NCBI GenBank assembly: GCA_040182905.1
Contig: JARQWU010000072.1
Location: 1-38,177, forward strand
DNA: 38,177 nt
Source: Barthelona sp. PAP020
Lineage: Eukaryota > Metamonada: BaSk clade
Direction: 5' to 3'
Part shown: positions 21,701 through 36,700 of the stretch, piece by piece
Numbering within the stretch: the first letter of the stretch is position 1
How the letters are laid out: each line of letters starts with the position of its first letter
Notes under the pieces: model-generated
The model's input: the letters and a program-made list of their open reading frames with translations, nothing else
The model's database searches: none
Told to the model about the DNA's origin: nothing
Made by a program: the position numbers and the translations under genes

Positions 21701-24700
21701 AAGTAACTTTCAAATCCAAATATGTATCAATGTTCCAAATACCTAAATTATTCACAGAAGCCGCAAGAACATTTGATTTTTTATCCATAATAACGATTTC
21801 ATTGGTGAATGTGACTTCACCATTGTTTATCAATGAAGCACCATAATCAAAAATAATTGAACCAGCAATTGTAGCATCTGCCACTTCAACAGATCTGTAT
21901 TCGATCAAATGATCTTTATCAGAGAATGTGGCAGTACCCAAAACAACAATTCTACCATCTAAACCAGAAATAGTAACATTATCAAGATTAAAAGTACCTT
22001 CTGATTTCAATAAACCAGCACCATCTACAGAACCTGTAACCAAATCAATAGCGTTGGATGCAATTAAATCACCTTGTTGAGAAATAGAACCTGAATTCAT
22101 TGTATAACTTTGAGAATACACAGTAATACCAAAAGCTATCTTCAAAATACCATTATTTTGAATGACTTTACATAAGGTCACTGTATTTCCATTGTCAGAA
22201 GTAATTACATCAATAATACCATCATTAATGATGACACCATTGGCACAAGTATTTAATTCTGCACCTCCTTCAACATATAAATTACCATCATCAATACGTA
22301 GCTCATTTCCAGTGATAGAACCTTTAACAAACACATTTGCAAGTTCGGTTGAAATAACACCTTGACCAGTGATTGTGCAGTTCTTTTCAAAAATCAACAT
22401 GGCATCACGAATTTCAATAGATGTTCCCGCAGCCATATCAATTGAACCATGAATTTGGGCACTCTTTTTCAAACCTAAAACACCATCGTTTTGTTCAATC
22501 GTACCATAGAGAATGAGAGGAGCATAAATATTGATTGATCCGTTCATTATTAACGTACCATTAACCTGGAAATTACCAGACATATAAATATCACCTCCAA
22601 CATGAGAAATAATTCTACCTTCATTAGAAATGGTTAAAGAACCATCATTTGTGACATTAATATTACCACTACTCCAATCAAAATCACCATTACATACAAT
22701 ACTACGTTGGGACCATGTCAATGTTCCAACTGAATTTATGAACAAAGTACCAGAAGTGATTGTACGACCAAAACCAACCATTTCACCACCTTTCCAAATG
22801 AAATCACCAACAGCTTCAATATCACCTAAACCGGAAATGTAACCTCCTTCAAAGATAATACTTCCATAAGATTTCAAATATCCTGCAGTAATTGATACTG
22901 AACCATTTGTAATATTCAATCCACCTGATAATTCAACAGGACTCTTGATATTTAAATCACCATCAAAAATGTTGGTTGCAACAAGTTGGAATGGATCTTC
23001 ATTATCAGAACCAGCAAAATCTAAAGTACCTCCATAAAGACTTAAAATACAATCACCAATAAAGTTGAAAGGTGGCATGAAATAAACAGTACCATTGTAA
23101 ATATCAACACTTGCACCATCAGTAATGTTGAAAGTTGCCTTTGTAATCAAACTGGTACCATTGATAAGTAAACTACCATTACCTTTGATGACCATACCAG
23201 AAGAGAAAGTAGCTGTTCCTTCTTCAAAGATGAAGGAAGAACTTTCATCCATATCAAGAATTCCATTGTACGCAGAATTACCAGAAATATGAATATGTGT
23301 GTTGTCTCTAATTTCAAAAGTACCGTAATTATCTAAGAAAATACCAAGTGAAATATTTCCACCAGGAGCCAAACGGAATTGTCCACGATTTTGTAAGAAA
23401 GCAGTAGAATTGTCAGGAATTGAAAGAGAAGCTTCAGGCTTTGTAACAAAGAATGATCCATAATTCACAATACCTGTACTGCCTAAAATAACCAAATTTC
23501 CTTCATCATAATCCATATAACCATAATTGATAAACTTACGACAATTAATAACTTTATCAGCTTCACTACTGAAATTCAAATTACCCAAATTTGTAAAAGT
23601 AACACTATCCAAAACTTTTCCATTTATCCAATCAGTGTCTCCATCAACTTTGAAATCACCAGATCCCATAATAGAACCTTCAGAGAAGTTTGTAAACGTT
23701 TGAGAAGTGATAACACCAGAATCTAAAACAATATAAGCAGTTGGTGAAGAAATATTGGCAGAATTAAGAATGAGGAGATTTCCTTGAACATTAAGAGTAC
23801 CATTATACATACGAAGAGATTTGATAGTGAAACAATTTTCAGAATCTAACAAAGGTCTTTCAACATTGACAGTACCACCATCAATTACAAGATCAACACC
23901 AGTTCTATCAAGACCACATGATGAAGGTTGAAGATTTACAACTGCAGAACCTGAAACAACAATTTCTGCTTCCATAGCATCAATATCTTGAACACCTGAA
24001 CTGATTTCAATACCTTTACCCTTGGCGACAATTTTACCACCAGTGGTATACAATTTTTCTTGACCAAATTCAATAACACCTGTTTCTTCAGCAGCTAACA
24101 AACCTTGTGAATAACCACCACCAACTAATTGAGAAGTACCATTGATAATTGTGAAATTTTCAATGTTTTCAATAGACCATTCAATTCTGCTTCTTGAAAC
24201 TTTTTCATTGGGCATCCAATTGGTTTCAGCAGAAGCAGGATACATAGAATCACAATTACCAATTGCCATGAAAGGTTCATCATCCAGATTAGTTGTAAAA
24301 TCTACAAATCCAACCAAATTATCAGTGTTGATAGTATCATTACCATAGTTGTGAACATCAGTAAGAGAAATAGAAGTGTCAAATATGGCAAAATTCTTTA
24401 GAGTAACATTCACATCTGAATTAGCAACAACAAACAAATTAGTAACTTCCGATATGGTTCCAACACAAGACGCATAATCAACGGTTGTACCATTGACGGA
24501 TAACAAAACCAATGAACTGTTATAAACAACCATTATTGGGATAAAATCATCAACAAAAGTGATATTGACATAATTATCGGCAAGATAATCATTAGTTTGA
24601 CCAGTTAAGTGAATACTTGTTTCTTCAGTCCAAATCTTAGCATCAATTGTACAATTAACACCATATTCTTCACAGTAAATAGAAATTTCAATGGCACTTT

Positions 24701-27700
24701 CCATACCAAAAGTGGTATTCACAATTGATTCATTGTCAAAAATGAACGTCCAACCAATAGAAAACTCACTGCCAAATAGTAATGCATGTGAAGCTTCAAT
24801 AGCAATTTGTTTACCAACCGAATGAAGACCAACGCTAGAATCAAACGTGTAGGATCCAACATCAGTATCAACATCATAAAGAGCAAACAATGGAGATAAA
24901 CACATAGTTTTGGAATCATAATCAACAAGAACTTCAATAGGATAATCTGATTTTGTAACATTACCAGAATTGGAGAATGTTGCTTTACCAGTATTCTTCA
25001 ATAAAGATACTGATCCCATATACATGCTTGTAAGATTAGAAATAATGAAATATGCATCATTTTGTCCATGAATGTGTCCAGAATACCATTCAACACGTTC
25101 ATTTGCCAATAAGATTCTTTGATCCATAAGCTTGTAATGAGTACTGGAAATGACCAAATTTTCACGAACATAAGTAGAACCTAAACCTGAAATATAACCA
25201 CCAGTAAATGCAAAATCACCAAATATATCAATTAGACCACTTCCACTTTGAGTGGCATTGTCATCTTGTGTGACATCCTCATTGACCACAGTAGTGCCAG
25301 ATACTTGGAAAGTACCATCTCCAATCAATGTGATATTATCAGTAGTAAGATGCGCATCAACTTGCATTTTACCACCAGTTATAGAAATGGATGGAATTAC
25401 GAAAGGCTTAACAATTTCTCCCTTGAAAATTACAGATCCATCTTCAAGCAAGAAAGCAGCATCCGTTTGAGTATATCCAGGTTTTAAAACAACATCACCT
25501 GAGCTAACTTGGAAAAGACCTTCTGCACTTAAGGTTACATTACATAACATTGAGACATAAGATCCATTCACCAAGAAGATACCTTCACCAGTGATTGTTG
25601 TGTTACGATCAAAATCATGATCACCATCACGAACTTCAAAGGTAGAATCAGCATCAATATATATTGTACTGGTATTATAATTGTTGTCCCCTAAAATAAC
25701 AATATGAGAATCGGCCAAATTGCATTCGGATTCATATCTGTTCAGCATTTCAGCAGATATACTGAAATCATCGGTATCCACAAAATTGACAATACCTTTA
25801 TTGATGAATCTTCCTTCAACACCTTCATTTGTACCAATAGAACCAACAGCACTATTGACATTGAAAATAGCATTTTTAGCAACTTCCATTGACCCACGTT
25901 CATTAATAATAACATCACCACCAGCAAAATTAACTGTTGAATCTTCAAAAATCAACTGTGCAGCGGAAATATATTTAACACCATCAGTTTGAATGGTTGC
26001 ATCATTATTAACAATAATTTTACCAACACCAGTAATATTACCATTTTCAAACAACATTGAAGTTAATGACAATCCTTTTGAGCATTGTAACAAACCACCA
26101 TAAATATTTAATTCTGAGACTTCAAACAATTTACATTTTGTATCAAAAGTACCATTATACACTGAGAAACCATTGATATTAACATGTTCAACATCACTGG
26201 AAACTGTCAAGTAACCATCACCATCAACAGACATGATACCTGTTCCATTCAAAAATGCAGGTGCAATAACCTTGAAATTAATGGAAGTGACAATGATATT
26301 GGCACCAGCTTCAATAATAGTTGTTCCTGTAGTTTGACCGATGGATTCTAAATAAAGAACACCCTTAACCTTGAAAATGTTTTTGTTGTTAAATTGTCCA
26401 CGAAGTACGGTAGAAGTGATAGGATTGGTCTTGTTGACATAACCTTCATTGTAAATGTTCATACCAAAATAGGATGCTTCATCAGAAGGATCTAATACAA
26501 TTGAACCACCTTCCAAAACTTGAACCTTACCAAATGATTCAGAAGAAAGCATTTGAGAAGTACCATTGATGAAAACAAGAGAACCTTGAACTTTAATTGT
26601 AGCATCATTCAAAGTAATATTACCACCATCAATAGTAGTGGTACAATGTTCAGAAATAACTACAACAGATTGTTGATCAAACAATAGTGTTTCATATTCG
26701 GTATTATTCCAATCATAAGAATCAGAAACGAAAGAAACTGTCTGGTTGAAAATGATTTCACCAGTAGAATCAATAATACCGTATTCAAATAACATACTTT
26801 CATTGAAAACAACAGATGAAACAATAGATAACAATCTACCACCAGCAAGATGAATGCTTGGAGCAAACTCATAGGCAAATAACACATCACCACCACTCAC
26901 TAAAATTGTGTGAGAATTTGTGAAATTTGAAGTGTAAAGATAATGAACACCACTTTCAAAAATGATGAGATCATCATGAATACTGATAAATGAACCATAA
27001 ATACCAGAAAGTACATTATTGAATGAAACAACTACTTCATTCATCTCTAAAATGGCATCAGGTAAAATGTAAACAATAGCAGTAGATTCAAATATGAGGC
27101 TAATATTTAATCCAGTATCAATTGTACCAACTAAATAACCATCAAATGTTGTAATACCACCACGGAATATTAAATGTCCATTATTGATATAAATGGTACC
27201 ATTTTTGTGATTGGTTAATCCACCATTATTGAAAACTGCCAATGATTCATTAGATTTGGTCAAAGAACCATAGTTTTCGATAACAAGATTCATTTCAACG
27301 GTATAATTATTACCCTTAATGTTAATGTCTCCATGATTAATAAGTGTAACTGGATTGCTACCACTTGTGAATACATCTAATATGGGATCAACATTGAAAA
27401 TACCATAATTAATCAACTCCAACCTACTTCCAATCAATTGACCGTTGATGAAGGTACTGTTGGCAGTTTCATTCAAAACGATTCTTCCAGAGATGAAAGA
27501 TTTTGTTTCATCAGTATCAAGAATCATAGAACCATTGACAACAATAGTTGCATCAACTTCATATTCTACTTTACCGTATCTAAAATCGAAGTTCTCAATG
27601 ATAACATTAGCTTTACCAGAAATTGCTGGAGTACTTGAACTATCATTTGACATCACTAAAGTCCTGACAAAGGCATTATCATGAGGCAAGAAATTACCTT

Positions 27701-30700
27701 TCACAATAATACTATCAAAACCACCACCAAGGGTTTCGTTGCCCATTACATACAATTGAGAGTTTTCATCAATTATCACATCTCCTTTGACCCATTGATC
27801 TTCAGGATAAATAATCAATTTTGTATTCTGAAGAACCACTGTTGTATTTTCGGTTGTAATTCCCCATATTCTTAAATAATTTTGATTGTAGAATATAAGG
27901 GTACTGTTAGTTTCACCGGCAATTGTTACATTTTGCAAATAAGAAGTCCAATCATCTGTTCCTTTATTATGAACCATACGATAAATGTCAAAGTTAAATG
28001 TCAAAGTCTTATTCTCTTGAACATTAAAAATAGTGTTTGTAATTGTTGCACGATCATGTACACGTTGATCATCATACCCAAGAAGTTGTAGAACAACATC
28101 ATTCATGGCAAAAAATGTTCCATATGACGAACCAACACGTCTGTAAAGTTTCAATGTAGCATACAAATAAACAGTACCTTGATTGTCAATATTATGAACG
28201 GTAACCGTTTCATTAATTGTCAATATACCATTCTTCTCCACAAAAAAGCTGAAACCAGTAGCTCCAAAATCACCATAAAGACTTGAATAACCTGATTCAA
28301 TTCTAAAAGGAACATCACCAGAAATTCTTTGAACAACAGAATTATTTCCTGGATTCATATAAGAAGCAGTATGTGTTAAGGTGCTCCACCAATTATCATA
28401 AATTGTACAATCTTGGAAAACAGAATTTTCACCAAAAACAAAGACAGAAGACATGGAATTTTCATTTGTTAATCTCAAAGTACCACCAGTCATGATTGTA
28501 GTGGGTAAAACACCTTTGACGAATTCACCTCTCAAACGCAAAACACCTCCTTGAACATATAATTTACTAGCTAACGACTCAATGTTGATCTTTGTACCAA
28601 TACAATAATAAGGTTCAACATTTGTGCAATTTCTATTAAAATAATTGTATTCGATTGAAGTGTAACCACTCTTTTGAATCAATTCACCTGTGAAATTCCA
28701 ATTACCACGCAATTGGGAATCGGGATATGCGCTTGAAACTTGAGTGCCAGAACCAGTATCCATGACGATAGTACCATTACCACTAACATTTGCATCAAGA
28801 CCAAAATGTATGACTGAAGTAAATATTAAGGTCGAATTAGTTTCAATATAGAAACTGAAGAAACAATAATAAGAGTCCTCTGTAGTGTAAAGATAATCCA
28901 ACTTCATTGTTCCATTCAAAACATTGACAACAGGGAATGTGTTCCAATCATTGTTTCCATCTAATATGTCAAAATCAACTTGAGTCATAGGAAGCCATAA
29001 ATTAGAAAATGAACTATACAACTCATAAGAACCAGTTTTAACCAAAGTAACATTGTAGTTCAATCTCAAATGCAACTGCAAATAACAATCACTGATAGAA
29101 CAATCAATTTCTAACAATCCATAAGAAACAAGATGTGTATCATCACTTGTTGATACTCTGTAAGTGTTAAAGTTTTCAATATGAGCTTTGGTAAAAGTAG
29201 AAATAACTATTCTATCATCAAGACTTGCAGTACCATTAACAAAATTAAGAACTCCATAGAAAGTGTGGAATTGATACCAATAATTAGAATCATACCATTG
29301 AGCACTGACATAACTAGGGATAATTCGAGTCCAAACTGAACCACCATAGAACGTAACAGTTGAATCATATGTAGTGTTAAATGTACCTCTTGTTTGAACA
29401 GTACCATACACATGTAAATCATAGAAAGATGCAAAATATCCATATTCAATAATCAATTTGGCATTTTCTTCTATTACACAAGGCATAACATTAGTTTTGG
29501 TATTTGCAAGAGTAAAGACTGAATAATTGCTGAAAACAAGCTTATTATTTACAGCAAACACACTGTCGTAAGTACCTTCCTCATTCAAAGTAAATTGAGA
29601 ATTATCAAAGAAGTATATATCCATATTGGCAACAAAATGTCCATTTAATATTAAATTACCAACATTATTAAAATCAACTGTTCCTTCAATACCAAGAGTA
29701 GAACCAAATTCAACTTCAAACAATCCTCCAATATGCAATTCAGCACCAGATTCAACTAAAAGAGTATTATCTTCCAAATATAAACTCTCTAATTGGTAAA
29801 CGGTACTTCCACTACTGATGGTAATAGTTCCTGATGAACGAACAATACAACTGATATTGAACAGATCAGAAACTGCAATCGTCATTGTTCCTTCAACATA
29901 TAGGGTACCCTTTTCACCTGAGTTGGTGTAAACAGAGGAATTATCCTTGTTGCATAAAAGTGAACCTTCACTTACAACAACAAAAGACACTGATTCACCC
30001 AAATGAATATGTCCATCAACAAGTGTAGTAACAGCATAAATATTAAAAGCAACAAATTCGAAATCCTTAACAATTTCTGTAATTAAATCAAATGTGCCAT
30101 GTACATTACAAATACCATTACCTGTAACAAGACCTTGCTCCATAGTTAATGAATTAGATACGTTAAAGACACCATCAATATTAATAGTACCCTGAGTAAA
30201 AGTTACGTCGGCAAAAACAACTTCTTTGTAAACAGAAATTTCAAGCACAGTATTAATACCATTGATTTCAACACCAATGAAAGAATTGTCATGATTTATA
30301 ATCAAGGTACCATTACCATATAAAAGCATTGTATTATCAATTTCAAAAACAGAATTAATCTCCAGAGTTGATGAAGTGTCTTCACAAAGTTCTTTGAAAA
30401 CACAAGTATTATTGCAAGAGAAAACATCTCCTTCAAATACCCAATTTCCTTTGGTGAAAAGAATTTCAGTTCCTTCAACAACAAAAGAACCTGTTGATAC
30501 ACCATTAGCAGCTAATTCAATCTTTCCATCGGAATAAATGGATCCAGAATCACCTTGAGAAATGATTCCTGAAAAAATCAAATAATCGTGAGAAACAAAG
30601 CTTCCATAATTCACAAATTCCCATTGAATTTGTTTTGTTTCATTGTTTGTACCATCAGAATTGACAATTGATCCATAATTGATAAATTGACAAGTAGGTG

Positions 30701-33700
30701 CATTTGAAACAAAGTCGGATAATATCAATGATGTTCCAGAAAAAGTACCTGAAGCATCAGAATTAACAGTGATTGAAGCGTCGGAACAATTGAAAATTGC
30801 ATCTGTGATTGTTAAAGAATTGGTAATTTCCAAAACTTTAGTGGTAATTTTCTTTTCATCGGAAGTGATAATGAGCATATCATCAATTTTAATCTTTCCA
30901 ATCTCTTCAAAATTACCCTTTCTCCATTCTAATGAAACAACTTCCGTGTTTGCAGCAATAACAGTACCACCATTGAGAATAACTGAATCTAACTGACAAT
31001 ATCCATTGCAATCTAATTCACCATCAATGACATTAATATCTTGTGCAATATTTGTTTCTGCATCAGTAATCAATTTCGCACCTTCTATGTATAAGAAAAC
31101 AGTGCTTGAACCAGAGAAAGATACTTCACCAGAAATGAAACGAATTAATCCGGTACCAGTTGTAGAAGACGTGTTAAGGAAAGAAATATCATTAATAATA
31201 TGTAATTCCCCATCAACAGTGATGATGTTATGAATTTCAGAATCAACACCACTCAATGTTAATTCACCACTGGTTATAGCCAATGTACCTTTTTGAATAA
31301 TAGACATTCCAATATCAACATTGACAGTGTCTGAAGTAATAGTGTCATGATTATAAATTATACATACGCCAGTTGTTGAATCATCAAAAATATTTGTGTC
31401 CTCAATTGTAGAGAAAGTAATATCATTCAAATTGATAATGGTTCCATCAACACATGTTGTATTACCACCATCAAATTTAAGTTCACCATTGTTGATAATT
31501 GTGGCACCATCAATTGTTGCATTTTGCTTCATTGAAACCAAAGCAGAAGCTCCAACAACCACACTACCAGTACCAGTCAAAGTACCATGAATAATTGCCA
31601 TTGATTGAACAGTGAATGATTCAACTCCGGAAAGGCAACCATCAGTTTCAATATTTAAGGAACCAGCAACAATAGGGCTGACAACTTCAAAACATCCTTT
31701 TTTGATCAATATACTTCCACTTCCAAAGTTTGGTGAATTCAAATCAAATTTGAATGATCCTCCTTCTTGAATGACAGAACCAACAATGTTTGTAGTTCCA
31801 GTCAATTCTAAAGTATTATCTAAACAAATTAATGATGAACCAGACACAGATTGAACTGTACCTCTAATATTTTGGAGAATACCAGCCGTTGAATTGAAGT
31901 AAAGTTTATCATACACAGTAACAGTACCATCGAAAACGAATTCATTGATAAAAGAAAATGAAGCTCCCTCAACAGCACCACTGATACCAGAAATAATTTC
32001 ACCAGAACCATATGTACGAACATTAATTGTTGTAAAAGAATCAGAATCAACGGAAGTATCTTTGTGGAAAATACCAGAAACATCAATGAAACCATAACCA
32101 CTAATTTCATCATACGTGGAACAAAGATCACGGAATGTACCTGCAGATTTAACATAAATAGAACTATTAGAATATGCCAAACTATCACCAATAACAAAAC
32201 TACCAGCAATCCAAGAAAACACACCACCAATACTTAATCTAGAATTCAAAACGAAAACTCCAGTAACTTCAATGGAACCACCATGTGTGAAGAAACGACC
32301 ATCACCAACAATGAAACCATCATTGATTGTAATCTGATTGGCTTCAATGGTACCATCATTAATAATTCTTGAAGTACTCTTCAACAAAACATTGGCAACT
32401 AACACTTCAGTATCTTTCTCCACAACGAGAACAACACCAGACAAGTCCAATACAGTTGTTGCATGTGAAATCCAAGATGATTTTCTTGTGAAGGTAATTA
32501 TTTCAGAACCAGAGAAAGTAAAAGTACCTTCAAAATCTAAAGTACCATAGAAATAGGAAAGATGGGTGTTAATACCAAAAGATCCTGTACCTGTTAAGCT
32601 TCCAGAGTCTTTCAAAACAAACAAACCATTGGTACCAGCAACAAAATTGACAGAACCTTCCAAAAGAACAGCACCATACAAGTAAGTGATACTTGAAGCT
32701 TGAATGCTGCCATCACTTTCAATTGTAAACGAATCATTGAAATGTAAAGGAATATTGATCTCCAAATCGACAGACAAAATACCAGAGTTGATGAAAGTAA
32801 TCAGTGATGTCAATGAATCAGCAAGTGAAGGATTAATACCAACACTACAATCAACACAAGAAGGCAATGGTTGAACATTCACAACATTAATTTGTGCATT
32901 ATCAAGCACAATACCGGAACTGCCACCTAATTGAAGTGTAGTTACATTTAAAATAACATTTTGAAGGGTTAAAACACCTTCTAAATTGATTTCTTCAATG
33001 TGAACAAATTCTAACTCCAAAGATCCAGCCATACCAACAATTGAAAGTGAAGAAATGTTTAATTTTTTCACAGTAAAGTCTGAAGTTTCAATTGTAAATG
33101 TCGAAGAAGAAGCAACTACTTCATCCATATAACAATATCCACCATATAAACAAGTGAAATGAGATCCAGAATGTAAAGTTAATGGAACACTAATATTTAC
33201 ATCATAAACGGTAAAGTCATGAGTGTCATTTGTTAATAAATTACCATCACCATTAAATGTGACATTTTTCATAATAACTGGATGATCAATAATAACAGTC
33301 TCACCTACATTGAAAACGGCATCATTTAGATTCAAATCACTGTCACCAACAAAACTTACATTCTTCAAAATTTCAAATGAAGTTTCTTTGGTGATCAAAT
33401 TAGCAATGGCCATCGAATCAGAATCAGCATCTAACAATGAATCAACGTAGATAACTGGTTCACGAATTTCAATATGTTCAGATGCAACGTTATTGAAGTT
33501 TTCAGTATAAATTTCAAGAGCAGTACCCAAAATAGTTGTTGTTGTTCCACCAATGTTAAAATCGGTTGTGTGAATCATAACTTTATCCCAAGTAGAACTC
33601 AAATCACCAACAACCCAATTTGAAGTAATATAAAAAGATTCAGCAAAGATACTGAGTCCAACATCAAGACTGGGCAAGAAATTGATAAAATCATAATTTG

Positions 33701-36700
33701 CGGTACCTCTTTCACTAATGGTTAATGTATTAGCATCAATTCGTTGAAGATACAAAGGTAAAGCTGTTGTTGCTAAATCTAAGTTGTCAAACTTAATTCC
33801 AATGGGATAATAACTGAATTTAGAATCTATTTTAACAGCACCAGGAATTGTATAAGTTTCATTGGAACAAACAATTGTCAAATGTCTTTGATCGGTATCA
33901 GTTCCAGTAACTCTATTCATCCAAATATCACCAGAATAATTGTTTATTTCACGAATGAAAAGTGATTGATCACCAGTAGCTTCAATATCAAAGTTAGAAA
34001 GTTGGTTGAAAGTGTTGTGAGAATCAGCTAAAATTAATTTGGCTGATCCTGAACCTATAAAGGAATCCAACCAACGAATCCATCCAGTACCAGTTGAAAA
34101 TGATATGGTCAAATCTTTTGTGAATTCAACACTACCACAAGGAATATCAAGGAATGGATAGATTGACAATGATTGATCTGTTGCAATTGATAATTTTCCG
34201 ACAACAACTGTTGAAGCAAGGATCACTTCAAGAGGATCAACTTTTGCAATTGACAATTCACCAATAATAGTCAATCTTGGAATAATGCTACTTGAAATAG
34301 AGCCATCAAACTTGAAAGTACCAGATTGATGAGTTGCCTTACCGAAAATAGCAAACACACTGTAAGAATCATAACCAGGATCTGCAACAGTAACCGCAAT
34401 ATTATCAAAAGTAATGGCATTATCATTAAATACAAATGAAAGATGAGAAGTTTGAATATCAACAACCAATTTAGTGGCTTTCTTTGAAACAAAAGATCCT
34501 TCTCCAGTAATTGTACAGGAATCAATATTGAGAATATCTGCAAAAACAGTGCCATGAATTATCATCGTGGAACTTGTGCAAGATAGAGTTGTCACATGAA
34601 TACTGGAATATTTTCCCAATTCAACGGTACCAGCACTTGTGATGGTCATTGTATTAGCATAAATATTGTGTTCAAAAGTAGCAGTTTCTCCAGAAGCTGG
34701 AACTGTAGAAATAACAACATCATCTTTGGAACGAGGTTGCATTCCTGAATCCCAGATGGAAGAACCTGAACTGGGTAGTGCTGACAATGTGTGAGTAAGC
34801 ACATTACTATCAGTTGATGAACAAAGAGAACCAGAATTATCACCAGAACAAATACATTGAAGTGATGTAGCATCAATATAATTTCCTGAAGCACAATTGA
34901 CGGCATATTGACAAACACCACCGGCACGACTCACAGAAGCACAATTACAAGGAGCAGATGCTGTCGTAACACCACCTTCACAGTAATCAATACCGACTTT
35001 CAAATGATCATAAGTGTCTCTCATGTAGAATTCACTCAGGTATGGTGAGCCACTGAAAACAATAGACTCAAAATCACCATAAATATGATCTGCTTTAATT
35101 AATGAAACAACACTATTCAAAGTACCTGACGAATAATCCACATAAATTTTGCCACCACGAAGATATGTAACTGTAGATGTAATTAAAGTTCCAACAGAAG
35201 CTAAAGTAAAACGTAACTCTCCATAATTGGCAAAGTAAATGATATTTGCACTCTTTCCAGCAATTAAATTGAGAGTACCGAAATTGTGAACATTTCCAAA
35301 ACCAGATGAAACATCTAATGTACCATAGTTCATAACAGTTGTAAAAACAGTGCTTGCAGAAGAACCATCTTGGGAAATCGTACCATTGTTATACACAATA
35401 TCACCAAATTCTCCCGAAAAAGATGCACTAAGTGTAATGGTACCCAAATTGACCCAAGATGCATGATTATAATCACTAGCTCCAGTTAAAGCAACAATAA
35501 TACCTTCATTAACTTTAATACGGAAGTCATAATTGTTATTAGTAACAGTAACAGGATAAACAAATGTGGTATCTAAATCAAAAACAATTTCAGATGTGGC
35601 AAAATCATCCCAACCAACACTGATAGTCTTCAAATTGAACACCGAATGGAACCAAACCAAACGAATGCCTCTAAAGTAAACAGTAGATGTATCAGGAACA
35701 GCCCATAAACCTTTTTGAACAACGGTACCAGGTCCTTTAAGAACCAAAGATTTACTCATGTCAAATAAAGTTGTAACCTCTCCATTAACAGATTGAAGAG
35801 TTAACAAATCAGTTACGATGACATTTGTTAATGTAATGTTACCATAACAAACAATACCACACATATCTCTAATTTCAGAATTGAGTGTTGTATCATGATA
35901 ACCCTTGATATAATCAACATCAACATGGAATCTTAACGATCCACCACCTGAAACATAAACTTCAGAATTGAGATTCACAGCAATTGTTCCAATGAAATTG
36001 ATAAAACCAGCATTCACTTTAATTGTATCAGCTATTATTGAACAATCATTGCAGGTAAAATGAGGATATGTATTTGCATCTCCACCAACATCTAAATAAT
36101 TAGTTTCAAATGTACCATTTGAAGAATCAGCATAATTAGAATCGAAAACACCTCTCAGGTACATCTTTACAGTTCCTTGAGATTTAATCAATCCACGATT
36201 CTCCACGGGGGAAAGGAACTTAATATGACCATTAGAAGAGAATAAAATTGAACCTGTAGGACTCACAATAATCTTTGAAGTACGAGAAGCAACACCAATA
36301 TTTCTATCACTAGTATCAGTTCTATAATCAGTGAAATTTCCATTTATTGTAAAAACGGTGTTTGATGCCAGAGTAATATCACCTGTTTTTAAAGTGACAT
36401 TCTTGACAACAAACTTTTCATAAGGAATAGTCAAAGCAATATTTTGTTCAAAATCACCACCAACAGTTAAGGAACCAGTCCCTGCAAAACCATTGGATTT
36501 TACGATCATATCACCATCAACTTGAAGCGTAATACCTGAACCAATGAACAGAATACCACTGTTTAAAGTAAATGATGGAGCTTTCTTTACTTCTTCATTA
36601 TTTCTTTTTGTTTCAAACCTAATTTGTCCAACAGAATGTGTGTAATCAATATAATTGAAATCTGAGCCAGCACCCATGATTAAGATTGAATCTGAACTTT

